From: Crotophaga sulcirostris | Lineage: Eukaryota; Chordata; Aves; Cuculiformes; Crotophagidae | Assembly (NCBI GenBank): GCA_013397455.1 | Contig: VYZB01000016.1 | Location: forward strand, 4,047,612 to 4,111,611 | DNA: 64,000 nucleotides | Reading direction: 5' to 3' | Shown here: positions 25,936 through 40,534 of the stretch, in pieces | Layout of the letters: every line of letters starts with the position of its first letter | Numbering within the stretch: position 1 is the first letter of the stretch | Notes under the pieces: model-generated | The model's database searches: none | Seen by the model: the letters and a program-made list of their open reading frames with translations, nothing else | What the model was told of the DNA's origin: nothing | Position numbers and translations under genes: made by a program

Positions 25936-28900
25936 GGGACAGGTAGATCTCATGAAAAGGTGCTTTGTTCAGAATGTATCTGCCTTGGGGCAGTTATTTA
26001 ATGAAAAAATCAGCTTTCCATCCCATGCTCCTATCCCTCTGAAGCCCCACACAATAAATGCCAATTATAGTTTTACATAATTAAAATAACCATGTCGTAT
26101 TTATTTTTTTAATATTAGTGTCTTCACATTAAATGAATGGAATACTATGCAGCGTGTATGCTTTCTGAAACAAAAAAAAAAAATTATGCTTCTAATCCAT
26201 ATTATAGACCTCATTATCCAGAAATTTCTTTAACTCTTCTGTTCTGAGAATATTCTAGCCATCTGTAGAAGAGTCAGCAAAAACACAAGCATGAACGCTT
26301 ATATGAAGTCTAGTTCCTTTATAATTGGGGATGAAAACTAACATCCTGCCTCCTTCTGATCCCACTTACACTCTTGCAGCAGGAAAGCTGTTAGAAGGGA
26401 TGAAAATTGATCAAAAAAACCCGGACAGACTTTTCCCTTGATGACCACGGTGGTTATTGGGGGAATTTGCAGTTGCAGAGAGGACAATGGGAGATAAAGA
26501 TACAGAAAAGTATCAGTCTCAGGTGATTCTAACAGTGCAGGATAATCTTAACCTTTTGGATGCTGGGCTACTTGTCCTGACCCAGGGAACTGATATATTC
26601 CTGGGTACCTTAATATCCTTATAAGAGGATTAAAAGCAGAAATGAGTGAGATGTAGGTACCAGTAATGGTGCTAATTTCCACCATTGTGAACAGTTTTGC
26701 TATAGAGAGTAGCTGATTTCAGACTTCTCAGTGAGATGCTCCCACTTAACCTGAAATGCCAAGTCTTTAATGTGGGAATTTGATATAAAGTGGCTCTTTA
26801 CACTCACTGTGCGAAAGTTAACATCTGGATTTGTGCTTTTCCCCAACCATTTTCTCCATCTCTTTTATTTCCACTTTAAACAGTTTTGTATACCTGCTCA
26901 TAATGCACATTATTTTGCACAAGGCTAGAGTTTAAGTAGCTGAAGGTAACGATTGCTATAGAAATGAATATGTTTTAGAAATAAGGATCTTGCCTTCTTC
27001 TCCCCAGAATTTTGTTAATGTTATTAGATGATATTTTTAAAGTCTGATTTTTAACAGACAAAAGTGAAGTTTGGAATTGCAGATTTCTCTGAAGAGATTA
27101 ATGATATAAAGGAATTGTTGAAAGCAGTTTTAGCAGCTCTATTCTCTGTAGTGTTTCATGCTCAGGTAGTGTCACTAGAGAAAGTATTTTTGTTCAAGAG
27201 GTGACAGGCAGTCAACAAGTAGGACTTCAACAGCATTGCTGTACGTGAAAGATTGCTTTTTGCGTAAGTAGAAGGATCATAATATCAGAGTGGCATCAGG
27301 ATATGATTGCAGTGGTGGCAATGTGTTTGTGCCTACGTGCAAGGTGCATTATTAACTGATGGTCAATAGATAAAAAGAGTTTAGATATGCTGGAAAAATC
27401 AGTCATCATTTTATCTAGTGCATGGAAGCTTTTACAAAAAATTACCATGTGTAAATGCACACTGCTGCCTTGGGGACCACCACATTGCATGCAACTGAGG
27501 TCGCATCTCAGAGTCTTCTGGAGCAGAGGGGCTACGTATCTCCTCAGAGAAAGCTTGAAAATTTTGCCCAGCATCTAATTCAGTAGTTCTTCCAGTACCC
27601 TAACTAGTCATCCATCAGCATCTGAGTGGGCTAAATGTGCCTTCCCATCTGCTCCAAGGTGCACAGCACCCTCAACCATGCACCCTCCAAGCATGAGTAT
27701 GGCAGCCCTCTGGTTGTGCTGGTGGTTTCCGGAGGGAACTAACTGACGTCATAACACAGAGCAGATGAATGTCTGTGGCATACATAACCAATCTCAGGAT
27801 CTCTTTCAGTGCTCTAGAAGTGTGGTTGGGACCAGTTTACTTTAAAGGAAAGAAAATATGGGCAGTATAGTTCTGAGGCACCCTAGAACGTGGTCAGAAA
27901 AAAAACCCAAAACAACCAGAATTGCTCTTTGAAGCTAACCACAAAAACAGGATAGCTGATGCTTTTATGTCCTAGGACAGAAGTTCCTCTTGGGTGCCTT
28001 CGTCCTTCCCTTGTCAGTCTTTTTTCTTTTTTTTTTTTTAAACATCCGTCAAAACTCTTTCCTCAGTGTTTTTTAATTCTCTCTGCTGGTAGAATAGTAG
28101 AAACATCTTTGACATGTCTGACTGGTTGTCTCTACACATTTACCATTGTGCTTTGTTTATTCCTTTCTCAGGTGTTTGAATTTTTAAGGCATTTCATTGC
28201 CTACAGGCTATTATTTCTCAAAAAAATAGGAGAATATTTAAGTTGCTTTTCTTAAAGCACAAGGAAAGGAAGTTATTTTTTTCATCTCCTGTCATATTTT
28301 AGAAACTTGTGAGAATTTTTCTTGTGATTATTTTATCAGTCTAGAGAATTTCTCAATCATATTTTTCAACCGTATGTTCAGTATGTCATTATTACCTGTA
28401 TGGTACAATAATATCCTGTGTAACAGAACAGTGCAAATCACCTGGGGTATACTAGAATTTACAATCAATCACATAAAGAAATGGATAAAGCAAAAAAAAA
28501 GGGTGGGTTTCAGATTTAGTATTATAATCCCTCAAATCTGTATATTTTTTAATTACAGATATTTTCTGTTATTTTTTTCTTACTTGGTACATAGAAGGGA
28601 GACACATGCACTCTGTAGAAGAAACTACCTTGTAACAGAAACACCTTACAAGAAGGTAATTTCCATTCATTAATACAACACTCTGAACTGATTAATGAGA
28701 CCAATATAATTTTGTATTTCAGAAGTAATAGCTTGAATTATTTTTTTGCAAATTGTTCGTATTTTATTAGCTGTTTATTTTCTATTACATTACTTTTCAG
28801 ATTTATGGAAAGTACTTGTAATTATCATATCCTTCATTTGGTGCAATGAATATATTTTACTGGGCGGTTTTATGCATTCAGTGTTACAGTTTCATTTTGC

Positions 28901-30547
28901 AGCTGAAGGCCAATTTCCTAATTATGCTTGTGCACATAGTTGGTAATTGAGGTTTTGGGGTTGTTCTTAGTATTTTGAGGTCTTTTTCCAAGCTGCTGTG
29001 GATTTTGCTGTTATGTATTAGGCGTGTGCAATGCAGGACTATGTCTATGATTTTACAAGTTACAAGTCTAAAACAAGCTCTCATTAGCTACTCTTGTAGT
29101 TCTGAAGATTACAACTTATTGTTGCACCTCATATCTGCAATTGAATTTTAAATAACTTCTAGATTAATACCCAGTAGTTGTTAGTACAGAAGCAAAACGT
29201 TTGTGGAAGCTTTTCTAATCTGTTGATTGTCATTTCCCTAGTATGTCTGTCCTGCTAAGAGAAAGATCAAGAAAAGAATAATTCCCTGCCTGGGGCTTTT
29301 GGTGATTACATGCCATGGAGATAGGACCTGTATACAAATTTAAGTTTGTCACTTATAGCCAGCACTTTGGGTTTTGTCTGAACTCAGTGATTTTAATACA
29401 TCATTGCAGGAGTCATTTTCCTCCTGTGGGTAGCAAATATGCCACATCCTTAAAAGACAAAGTGTGAGACATAGCTGTAATTGCTCAGTTTTGGTGCCAA
29501 GAATAAGTTGTTTGAAGAAAGCTTAGCACCCTTATCCCTAGGGAGAGTTAAAGTACTACAGACATAGTAACTTCTCACTTGAGTTCTGCTAAACAGCAAG
29601 GACATGTCACAAGCATAATAGATATTCATAAAGTAAAATTAAAGTGTACTACGTCTGAAACATATTTATATTTTTATTAACAGTAATTTTGTATGCATAT
29701 GCACAAATACCTAGAGTATAGTGCAAACATTAGTATTCCAAGAGCTGTAACAGTGCTGCAAATATCAGAGGCAGCATGAATTATTCTTTTATTCTGTAAG
29801 AATATGTGCTTTTCCTAGAGTTGCATTTTCATCAATGTGTTCCTATATAAGAGCAAAAGAAATCATGGGTCAAGATGGACCTTCTTACTGTTATAGCAGT
29901 GAGACTGAATCTAGAAGCTTTCTTGAGAATTCTTTCTTGGAGTTTGTTTTTCACATAAGTTTTTATGGGCTTGGTAATGATTTTTGTATATCCATGTTTT
30001 CCTGACCCTGCCAAAAAAGATAAGTAAATGCAGTAGAAAAATGGTGGATATGGTTAAGCTCAGTCCTTAATGAAATGGCCTAAAGTAACTATTTGCTAGA
30101 CATTGAGGATAATTTCTGTAAGTGGGGAGAAACCCATCTACATATGAACTACTTTGCCATTCCCTCTTGTTTTATGTGCACACACCAAAAGAAGACTCAG
30201 AATGCATCTCTGTGTTCCATGAAAGTTGTTTCTGATCCAGAAGAGACACACACCAACTACAGTTGGCTTTTATGGCATGTGTACCAGTGACCAGAATTCG
30301 TCTGGTTTTATCAGGAAGAGGAAACTATTAAAACTGCTGGCCATTAAACACCTGAGCACTAACTCTAGGGGAAGTAAATCTGACATCTTTGCCTGTTGTG
30401 ACAAGTACAAATACAACTTGGAATATGTGGAGAGTAGCAGAGGGGGAGCAGTTCACTCATCCTATTGTACACAAACTTTATGAGTTGACCAGCTAGAACT
30501 ATGAAAACTGACACAAGCGACGACGACTCTCTTTATCAGGCAGTGCA

Positions 30548-30792
30548 ATGATAGAATGAGGGTAATTTTGAAGAAATTAAGAAGAAATTTTTTATTGTAA
30601 GGGTGGTGAGGCAGTGGAATGGGTTGCCCAGAGAAGTGGATGCCCCCTCCCTGAAGGTATTCAAGACCAGGTTGGATGAGGCTTTGAGCAACCTGATCTA
30701 GTGGGAGGTGCTCCTGCCCATGGCTGGGGGAGTGGAATTGGATGATCTTTAAGGTCCCTTCCAACCCAAACCATTCTATGATTCTGTGATTA
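30548..30792 (+). mobile_element. CR1 LINE, 5'-truncated 3' end (avian type)
   Basis: The segment carries the hallmarks of the avian CR1 3' end in order: GGGTGGTGAGGCAGTGGAA, GGTTGCCCAGAGAAGTGGAT, GAGCAACCTGATCTAGTGGG, GATGATCTTTAAGGTCCC, TTCCAACCCAAACCATTC and a terminal ATGATTCTGTGATT. CR1 elements end in short ATTCTATG-like repeats and not in poly-A, and most genomic copies are 5'-truncated, as here. It contains only the tail of the element, so it is not mobile. It lies in the sense orientation within the 30.5 kb intron and is the strongest evidence in the window for a bird genome. The 5' limit is approximate. Confidence 0.93.
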
Positions 30793-33700
30793 GCTGTACA
30801 TGTCACTGGTACAGATACTCACACTAGAATGAGAATCAGCACATCAGTTATCATATTTCTTTCTTGGGTTTTCCTAGAGAAGAGCTACAATCAATCATTT
30901 CTCACTTCAGTATGTGAATCACTTATTTTAATGGACCAAGCAAACAATTTTGGTTTGTATTGTCAACATGAGAAATATTCAGTAGTGCCCCCACGACCTG
31001 CATTTGGATGAGGATTGAATATAAACAGTTGTAAAATAGGAACCATGCCTCTAGCAGATGTGATTTTTTTGCAGCTTCATATTTTGTAGACATGATAAAC
31101 AATAATCAACTGGCCTTTACTTAAAGAAGCTCCAAGGGTCCTACTGGAAAGAAACAATGAATAAGATTTATGTCATGTTTCTGAGCTTGAATGAAGCATG
31201 GGGCAAAGGGGCATTGCAAGTGCCTTCCTTTTATATATTTTCCTACCAGTCTGACTGATCCCCTTGGTTATTGTCAGAGCTAGTCAAAACCAGGACATAC
31301 TCATTCAAGTAGTTGTCTGTTGGCCAAAGGTAGACGTTTTGCAGGCCAGCAAACACAGCCAGCTGGGTTCCAGAAGAAGTATATCCGTCACCTTTCATGG
31401 AATGAGGGCTTAATTTTTTTTCTTGTGTCTGAACTTGCAGCATTTTGAGGTCTGGCTTGTAGCTGGGTAGATATTTTGAAAATAAATTATTCCTTGCCTT
31501 TTTGAGAAGTCCTGTACAGTTGGAAAGGGTTCTGAATATAATTTCTGAATGTGAAAATTCTTTGAAATTTCCAATTGTCTTTATTTAAGGATCTATAATA
31601 CATGCAGTGTGCCATGAAGAAGTCCATAGTAACCAAAATTCATTAGAAGATCCTCACCCAGTCTTTAAGGAGAACTATAAAATATTTTGGAGTCTAGGCT
31701 TCAAGTGTGTGCTGTTTTGCACACCCTTGTTTGTGCAATGCAACGATGTTACTTTGTAGCTGTTGCAGCAAACTCTAAAATAGCTCTCAGCCTCTGTTAA
31801 GTATATTATTGGTATTTAGAAATTTGAAAAGTCTTCTTGAGGCTATTTACAAAGTCATGTTTTTAGTTTTAAAGGTTCTAAAAATTAAAAGAGCAATCTG
31901 ATTCAATTATTATTATTGAATGGTAGCAACTAAAAGAGGAAAACTTGGAACCAAACCATACCTATTTAAAAATAAGTATTCACACATACAGGGCTTTACA
32001 ATGTTTTTATTGCCAGTTTAGGCTACACAATTAATCAGTGCTTCTGTTATCTTGATAATCTGTCTGCTTGCTGTTGTAAATAACTTACACTTCTGGCAGC
32101 TGCTGACAGCTATTTATACTTTCAGCTTTCAGAAATGCTACTAATTGTCCTTGTTTGCGACTTCAAAAAGCACTTACTTCCGAGGTAATTTTTGCAGCAA
32201 ATGTACCTCAAAGTCTTCACTGTTTGTTGGTATTTGTTTTCTTTAGATGTGTATTTCCAAAGTGTGAATTCCTGTAATAGATTTAATTCACCTGAGACCA
32301 TAAAGTGACCCCCATAGCTTTTGCTGAAAACGCTACCTTGTTTGTGACGTTGGTTTATCTTTGTGGAAGACTAAACATCCCCCTGTAAGGCTGCATGTAA
32401 CCTGTGAAACCTTGCACCTTGTGAAAGAATCCACGCGTGAAATTTTCACACTTACACCTACATGGAGCCAGGGAAATTGGGTTGTAGGGAGCAGGTGGGT
32501 TGAGTTGCATGCACTTCCTCACCCACTGTTTCTGCCTGTGGAAAAGTCATGGAAACTTGACCCACAATCTGATATTTTGAATATCCCCTCTTATTCCCCA
32601 CTTCAGCTGCAGCATGGAGTTGCCCCTAGCAGAACACAAAGCATACCCTTCCTCCTCCTCTGCAAACACATCGGTCTGTGTGCTTTTCCTCATAAATTCA
32701 GTCTGAGGGCAGAGGACCTTTGTTCACCTCTGCTGTATCTGTTCAAGTTTCACCCGTAGAACATCTTTCATTTCAAGAGCAGCGAAGAGCTGTTGGGCAC
32801 GTAATTGATTCCTGCAGCCCCCTGTGACTTGGCAGGTGTTGTTAACCAGCTTCAGCGGCGAGACCACCGGACATACAAAGGCTCTCGTTTGCTTGTGATC
32901 ATACTGTAAGCCATTGGCTGTGCCAGGAATAAAAAGAGAGTTTTCCTGACTTACTTTGCTGTAGTCTTGCTACAAGACAATTCTCCCTCCTGAAATGTTT
33001 GTTTTTAGCCCCCGGTAGTAGTTATAAAAGCGTGTGTTAAGTATCTGACTTCTCAACCTGAGACCATCTGCTTCCCTCGCAACCACGTACCGCCCCCACA
33101 CACGGGTTGCTTGTCACCAGCATTGGGGTTACAGCAGAAGACGAAAAGAAAGGCATTTTCCCATATGAGAGTTTAATCAGATGTGGACCAGGGAAGCGTG
33201 TTCAGGTGGAGGGGGCGTGATTATACCAGGAATAGAGGGGTGTTTCCCATGAGTAGGAGGCAGCAGCCTTCCAGGGACTCCAGTCATTCACATCTCCTCT
33301 GGCTCTATGTCTGTGTAAGATCTTGTCCCCCTTGACTGGGGCATAGCTTGCTTTATAAATCAGCACTGTTACATGGTGAGCAAGCTGTCTTTCTAAGTGC
33401 TCTCCCAGTGTATCATGGAGCACTTTTGCCGGATTTGTTACTGGTGAAATGACAGCTGTTGGGTATAAAGGGAGTTTACACACTTTCTGCACGTTAAATC
33501 ATTTGAAACTCAAATTCTGTTTATGTAAAAATTAGGTTACTATTAGGAGATTTCAGATCAATCTTTTTTTTAGAGCTAAATAATAGCCAGAATTTGTATT
33601 TCTACCAGAAGGATATAGAATTGTAATGAATCATTTTATTTAGCCTTTCCTTACTCCTGAAGAAGCAGCATCTCTGTTGCTGTTGCAATTGCCTGGAAGG

Positions 33701-36700
33701 CAGGAGCATTGTGGAATTCAGCTTGCATTTGCTAACAGTACATGGGAGATTTCATCACTTTTCACTGCACCATGGTGATGATTTGCTTTGTGCTTATTTG
33801 TGTATTTTGCCATTGTTTCAAAAACGTTCATTTTAGCTCTGCTCTTTTTGGGTCTTTGAGTACACTATCCAGTTTGCTTCTTAAAGAGTCTAGTGAGCTG
33901 TGATTTCTCTACCTTTTATCTGTCCTGTCAGTGTCTGTCTGAGAATTACAGCAGTGTTATTAAAAGGAAGAGCTTTCTACAACATGAATCAGCCATGTTT
34001 TTTTAAGGAACTTGGTTCAGGTGAGAAGCTGTAAAGTTTAGCTAGGAAGTGATGTGAAAGATCACCTGCTGGAAACTGCTTTGGAGCAGCAACACAGCTA
34101 GGACATAATGAAAGTGTGTACAGGAAAAGGCAAAGCCTGCAGTCATTTATGAAAATATATGTGGAATTTAAGTGTAAGTAAGGCTGATTTTCACAATTGG
34201 CTGTGCTTTATACATTTAAAAGATATTACTGGGATTTCCCCCCTAGCTTTTTGTTTATTATTGGATATGATTGTTTATTGTTAATTATAATACAGTCTGT
34301 TTAAGCTTCTCAGCATACTGCTGTCCTTCACAGCATTTGCAGAATGAATAGTAAACACATACAGATGTCTAATTAAATCAGTCTCTGTGTCCACTGATAC
34401 CTCTGAAATTATCATAGATTTATTTAAAATGCTATGCTAGATATGGGAGAGTTTTGTTGAGCTGAGACAGTCAGACTGGAAGATATATTAGTTTATGTTC
34501 AACTCTTAGCAATTTGAAGTTTATGTTTGATTTGAGGGCTAATGACTCAGTCTTCCTTCTGAAAATGGAAGCAGCTGTACTGGAAGCCCAGAACATCTTT
34601 TAAGAGATCTTTTGCAATGGATTTGTTCTTTTGATTGATACCTAGCTAGACTTGATTGTCATCAGAATAGAATAATATCTTACTAAAATGAAGAGGTTGG
34701 GCTTTTTAAAAAAATGTAAGGAGGAAAAGCAAAATTTTAATTCACACGTAAGCCTAAAAAGCTTATTTAAAGTCATTAAAGAACAATAGTTCCTCAGTTT
34801 GCTCTTGTGGAGGCCTCCCCCTCATATGCATTTCTCTTCCCTGACACAGTTAGGAGAAAAAAGTATTTAAAAGCTATTTTGGAAGCTTGGTTCCCTATTC
34901 TTTTCTTCTCTTTTATGATTAGCATATTCCTTATACTCGATAAGAGATAGATGAGTTAATTGTTCTGGAGACATAAATTTATCTGGTGACCTACTGCTTT
35001 GTTTCTTTCTTGCTCTAAGGTCTAAGCTGCAGTCTATAAGAATTTTTACCTTTAACTCTAGAGGCCAGAATTAAACTCCCTTTTTAAAAGTCAAGGCTGT
35101 AGAGTAAGCATCTCAGTTCTGTATTTTCCATAAAGGTTTCGTTATTATGATTTTTTAATAAAATTGTATATGCTTTCTTGTTTTTCTTAGAATTTTTGTC
35201 TTAGCTGTTCACTTTTGCGTCTCCTCTGGGTATTGCTCATTCAACCTTTTTTCTGTGCAGTTCTACCATTTTCCCCCCCATGGTTTTCTTTTCATCTCAC
35301 TGCCCCTGTTCCTTTTTCATTTCCTCCAAAGCAAAACGTGAATCCCTCTTATCTGAGTTCTTTCAGATCTGATGAAACAAACTCACCTATTTGTGCTTAG
35401 AAGTATTATATTGTGTTTTCCCATTCCTAGCTTATCTTCCACAGATTTTATTAGTGTGGCCGTGTGTTTCCAGGCACAGCTGAACATGCAAAAATTGGTC
35501 AAGAATTCCATTGTTTGTAATGAATTAATTTGGAAGCCTTTCAAACTACTTTTGGTTTTGTACACTTACAAAATGTTCAAGCAGCACCATTAACCTTAAC
35601 AGGTCCATGACAAAAATTCAGTTGATTTAATTAGTGAAGAATTTTCCCCCTGGCTCTTGGAATTAAGGAAATCTATTGGTTTGCTCCTTCTTCATGAATG
35701 TCAGCTATATGTCAGTAAAAGTCAGGTTTAATAAGTGGTAAAAGAGCCTTTACATGCTATTTTATAATATTTATTGGGAAGAAAGGCAGGTTTGTGTCAA
35801 CTCTAAACATGACATAATCATGATCAGTGAATGTATTTTTTCAGGTTAAAGATTTTGAAAGTTTGTGTTTTTTTAACCTGTACAGTAGTAACTGTGCTCC
35901 TAAAGTAAACAGCTCTTTGGCAAATTATTTTTCTTGGAAGTGTTGAGAAATAAAATCAGAAGATGAAGAAAAACATAAAGTCATAGCTCACTTTGGATTA
36001 ATGGTTTTGGATAGGAACCAAAATTATCTAATGCTTGAAAATACTAGGAAATCTATTAAGAAGTCATACATCTATAGTGCACTCTGGTTAAACATGTGGT
36101 ATGAAATGAGTGCATGTATTATCACATTGCCATTTTGCCTGAATCAGGATTATAGAATTTACCTAATTTACAGCTGAAGCAGGATACTTCTTTTTTATAA
36201 CATTTATTTATAAATCACAATTCTTGCAGTTAAAATTAAGTGGCTATTTGTATTTGCTGTAAACATGCGGCGCTGGAGGAGCAAAGCAGAAAATGGAATA
36301 CTCCTCATCATTTTACCTGTGTTTTACAGGCAGGTTTTGACTAGATACTCAGAGATTCTTAGATTAATTCCAGTCCCCTGACAGCATTTTGGAAAGCTGA
36401 ATTTTTTCTTTCCCCTACAAAGTCTTTCAGCTGGAATTCTCCATTTTTGTTTCATGTTTTGTTTTCCTTCAATGAAAACCTGAATTCTCCACTTAAAAAG
36501 CTAGCCTTGAATTTGTGAACTCAAAATCTGTTTCTCCACTGATTTCTGTGAGTTATTGGCAAAGAAGATTGTCTGAAGCCAGCAATAATGGCATAACTTT
36601 CTCACTTCTGGCTCTAAACAAGAAAGGATGATCTGATTTATGAAGATGCAGTGAAGTCTATTCTGAATAGAAACAAGTCTGACTAAGTGAAGCCTTTGGG

Positions 36701-39700
36701 CTTGGTGATCCCCAGCTCTAGGGAGTATTGCTCTGGGAGACTGCTGTCCCCCAGGGAAAAAAATCTGAGCCCACGGTCATGCAAAACAACTGAATCCCAC
36801 TGCAGGGAAGCCAGACCAGGAGCACACCACTGTAGGTTGCATTATTAGATTTTGAATCTCTGCATAATGTAAGCTGAATGTCATTTTTGTGTCTCAATTG
36901 AGCAAGCTTTTGTCATTTCACACTGTGTGATAACATCTTTTCCCAGTTTGATCTTAAGGTAAATTGTTGGAAATGTCAATGATGTTTTACCATTGGAGGG
37001 TTTTGTTTGATTTCACAGACCTCAAGTCCTAAAAAGAGACTAGAAATAATGTCTGTTAGTATCCCTGCTAACTTCTGTTGTGGATTAGCCTGGGGTGGAA
37101 GGAGATGGTGTTCATGTAGTATGACAACAGGATTCTAAGTACACCATTGGTTCTGGTTCATTCTGTGTGCATAGTTGCCATGATATTTTTAATGTTATCT
37201 TTTTTATTTCTTCTTCTTGTAAAGCAAGATCATAAGTATGTCACCCCAGCAGGTTAAATTTCAATTTATTTTAGCAGTGTTTCTCTACTTTTCTTTTTTC
37301 ATTTTTCTTCTTAAATCCCTCTGGGGATAAAGAGGCCACTATTAGGAAGACTGATTGCTGAACTAGTTCCACTGTAGCTTTTTCCACTGAAGCTGAAATA
37401 TTTGTCTCTATTTGAGCTTTCATAAGGTGATTAACCCATCCTCAACTCACTTGAAAACCTGCAGAGTCTCAGGTTACTTTGTAACTTAAGATGTCTGCCT
37501 TATGGATGGCAGCATCATCAGTGCTTTTCCTTGATTCAGGTGAATTTGTTCTCCCAGCCTGAGCTATTTCAGCCTGTATGCTTTTGCAACTACCTTCCAA
37601 TAGTCTGTCTTTTATATGGAGCCATGGACAAGAAGGCATGAATCAGTATATGATATTTAAATTAAACAGACTTTGTGTGCCATAATACTGCCCACGTGTT
37701 ACATATGCATTGAAAGGGTTAATGAAGCAGTTGCAGACTGGAGGGATACCTTGGAATGCTTTGAGAATCGATTCCAGCTAATGGAAAAAATGTTTTAAAA
37801 GTGAGCTGGTTCAGTTCCCACAGTGAACAACAGAGAATGGAAACAACATTTAATAAGCCTTTCAGAAGTAAATACTGCGATTTTTCCTTTCACCACCATC
37901 TGTGGAAGAAATGCCTGCTTTCTTCTCAATGGGCAGTATTTCTTCCCGCAGTGTGTTTGCCTTACTCTGTTAGATATCAAGAGAAAGCTTTTTATGTCTT
38001 TGGACAAAAAAATATTTGATAATATGTTCTGTTCATATGTCCTCTAAGACTTAAGTTTTATTGACTTTGTAAATGTTTGTTTAAACGGCAGGTTGACCAA
38101 AAATAACCAACCCTAACATTCCTCTCAACTTCCCCTAACTATCTGGTTTCCAGTAGGTTGAAGAAGTTTTAACTATATGCATCTTGTTTTACAAAGATGG
38201 ATGCTGCAAGTGAAAATCCCTTTTGTATTGGATTACAAGGCAATGTTGTATCTTCAGATTTATCTGTGTATCTCTTCCATTTTTAAAAAAATTGAGGCAC
38301 TTACAAGATCGGCAAACGTAACCTGATTCTTGTGAAGATAATACGTGATGATTACATCTCTTATTGTTGTTTGGTTATTTTTTACAATATAATTCTCATG
38401 CAAAGTTGAGGGACTTACAGTAATATTTTTGCATGGCTAATTAAGATGATTATATACAGGTTTAACTTAAGGAAGATTTTTTTTATTCTATTAATAAATC
38501 TCACTGCAAAATCCAAGTATTATTTTGCATTTGAGAATTGACATGATTTTAAATGCAGGGTATATTTGTTGAGAACCATGAACAGTCTTTATGAAACCTG
38601 AAGAAGATTTGTGAAAACAGCCTGTAATAAAAATCACACATGCTTCATAAAACACTACTTGATAGATATCACTTGCACCATTAAGAACTAAACGACAAAG
38701 GATGTAATTTCAGTTCTGGCATGCAATATTAATCGGAAGCCTTTAAAGCATCTTGCTGATGGGAACTATGACAACATGACATTGAAGAATTACGAACTAG
38801 AGACATCTATCTTAATCAGATTTTCAAAGTAAATGCCATAAAATAGAAAGTTATTTTGTCTATATTCACAGGGTCACATATCATATAGAGTATATAGCTT
38901 TTTAGCTTGTTTATGCTAAAAATACCAGGGACAAAAAATTCTGCCTTTCAAGTAAGTTTGAAGTTCAGCTCATATACTTTAGAAATTTTTTATGGAAAGG
39001 TTGTTGGTAACTGATGGTTTCTGTTTGCTGCAGTAAGATTTCTGAAACGTTATGGAGAACTGAAATATAAAACATAGCTGAGCATGAGCAGATATTAACA
39101 GTATGAAGGTGTTGGGAGGACATACTTTGCTAAGTGGATAGACAAAGTTGCAGCTATACCTTTAACCTGAAGTAACAGTCTATCTATAGGTAGCACATCT
39201 GAAAGACACAACTGAAAGACATTGTTAAAAATATTTTTTCTTCATTCCCAAGGATTGCAATTTTGGGGCATGACTTTTTTCTTTGTCTTCCAGCATATAT
39301 TTAACTGGTAATGAACAGCTTCCTTGTGTTATAGGATATAGGAAATTAGCAACGTGTACTTTGGGGTTTAAAGTGCGAATGTTATGTGTTAGGGACTCTC
39401 CCACTGCCCTTCAGGATGCTCCTGCTACTCCTCTTACCATCTGGTAGATCTTAGACAGACACTTACCCATGTGTGCACTGTGAGACTGTTTTGAGTTTCT
39501 CCACGATCAAATAAGCCGTTCTTCCCTTTCACAGCAGAAGTCTTTATTTTACTTTTTAAAGAGAAATAATGTTGAGCGTTACGGAAAAATGCGTAATGCA
39601 AATAACAAAATTCAGGTTTTCTTTATAATTTCTTCCAACCTTAGGACGCATAAGCAAGGCAATGCAGTCTTTCAGAGCATATCCTGCAGTTAAATTCACT

Positions 39701-39834
39701 GGTAGTTTCTCACTCCCTGGTAGCTTGACAGGTTGTCAGACCCTACAGGCAGTGTACTGATGAGGAGACAAACATTTGCCCACTTTGATCAAGCTACTTG
39801 TGTGACTTTTTCCCATTTTATATTATAATAGTAT

Positions 39835-39849
39835 ACACGCACACACACA
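39835..39849. repeat. Short AC dinucleotide repeat
   Basis: An imperfect AC run (ACACGCACACACACA) in intronic sequence; too short to be very variable. Confidence 0.7.
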
Positions 39850-40513
39850 AGATGCATATCTTGATCAGTGTGTCCTTGTCACTTCTCCACGTACTTGTCA
39901 CCACATAACTAGCACAAAAGCACAGAGTACTTCAAGAGGAAGGCAGTGGCAGCAGCTGCAGGTTAATTCTGTTCCCACCTGTAGGTCCATTAGTTACAAA
40001 GCATGCGGAAAGGGCTAGTGCAGGCTGACAACAAATCAGCAGTGATGGTAGGTACTGTGTCACCTCATTCCTTGGGTTTAGTGTGTGGCTTGGATCCTTA
40101 AAGCAGTTGGTGGGGCGGAGCCATCTTGAACATGGATAAGATTAAACAAATATGTGGGATTAACCACAAAATGAGCATATGCAGCATGTTATCTTGGATT
40201 GCCAGTATAGCTTGCAGTAAATGATCAAAAAGGACACTTTGAGTCTTGTACACCTTGGCAGAAGAAGTACGCTGAAGCAGTGGATCCTTCAAAACATAGA
40301 TCTGCCTGATTAGAAATGAACACTTAAATATGGAATTTTTCTCTAAACCCATAACCTTCTTTTTGTTTTCATTAATAAAATACAACTTCTTTTGAAAGGT
40401 GCTCCCAAACCAGAGACTTCTGGAGGGAATGGTTTTACTTCCCTGCAGAACCACTGAAGCCCTGGCTGTAGTGGTGCAGGCAGCCTGTCTTACCCCTCTG
40501 TAAGCAGGGACTT

Positions 40514-40534
40514 AAAACAAACAAACAAACAAAA
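40514..40534. repeat. AAAC tetranucleotide microsatellite
   Basis: About five tandem AAAC units (AAAACAAACAAAC...) in the intron between exons A and B. Confidence 0.8.

Noticed and set aside
30462..30806. 114-codon ORF on the - strand
   Set aside because: It is the antisense of the CR1 tail at 30548-30792, not a gene.
32361..32759. 132-codon ORF on the + strand
   Set aside because: Open by chance in a C/T-rich stretch; no homology recognised and no start context or splice signals.
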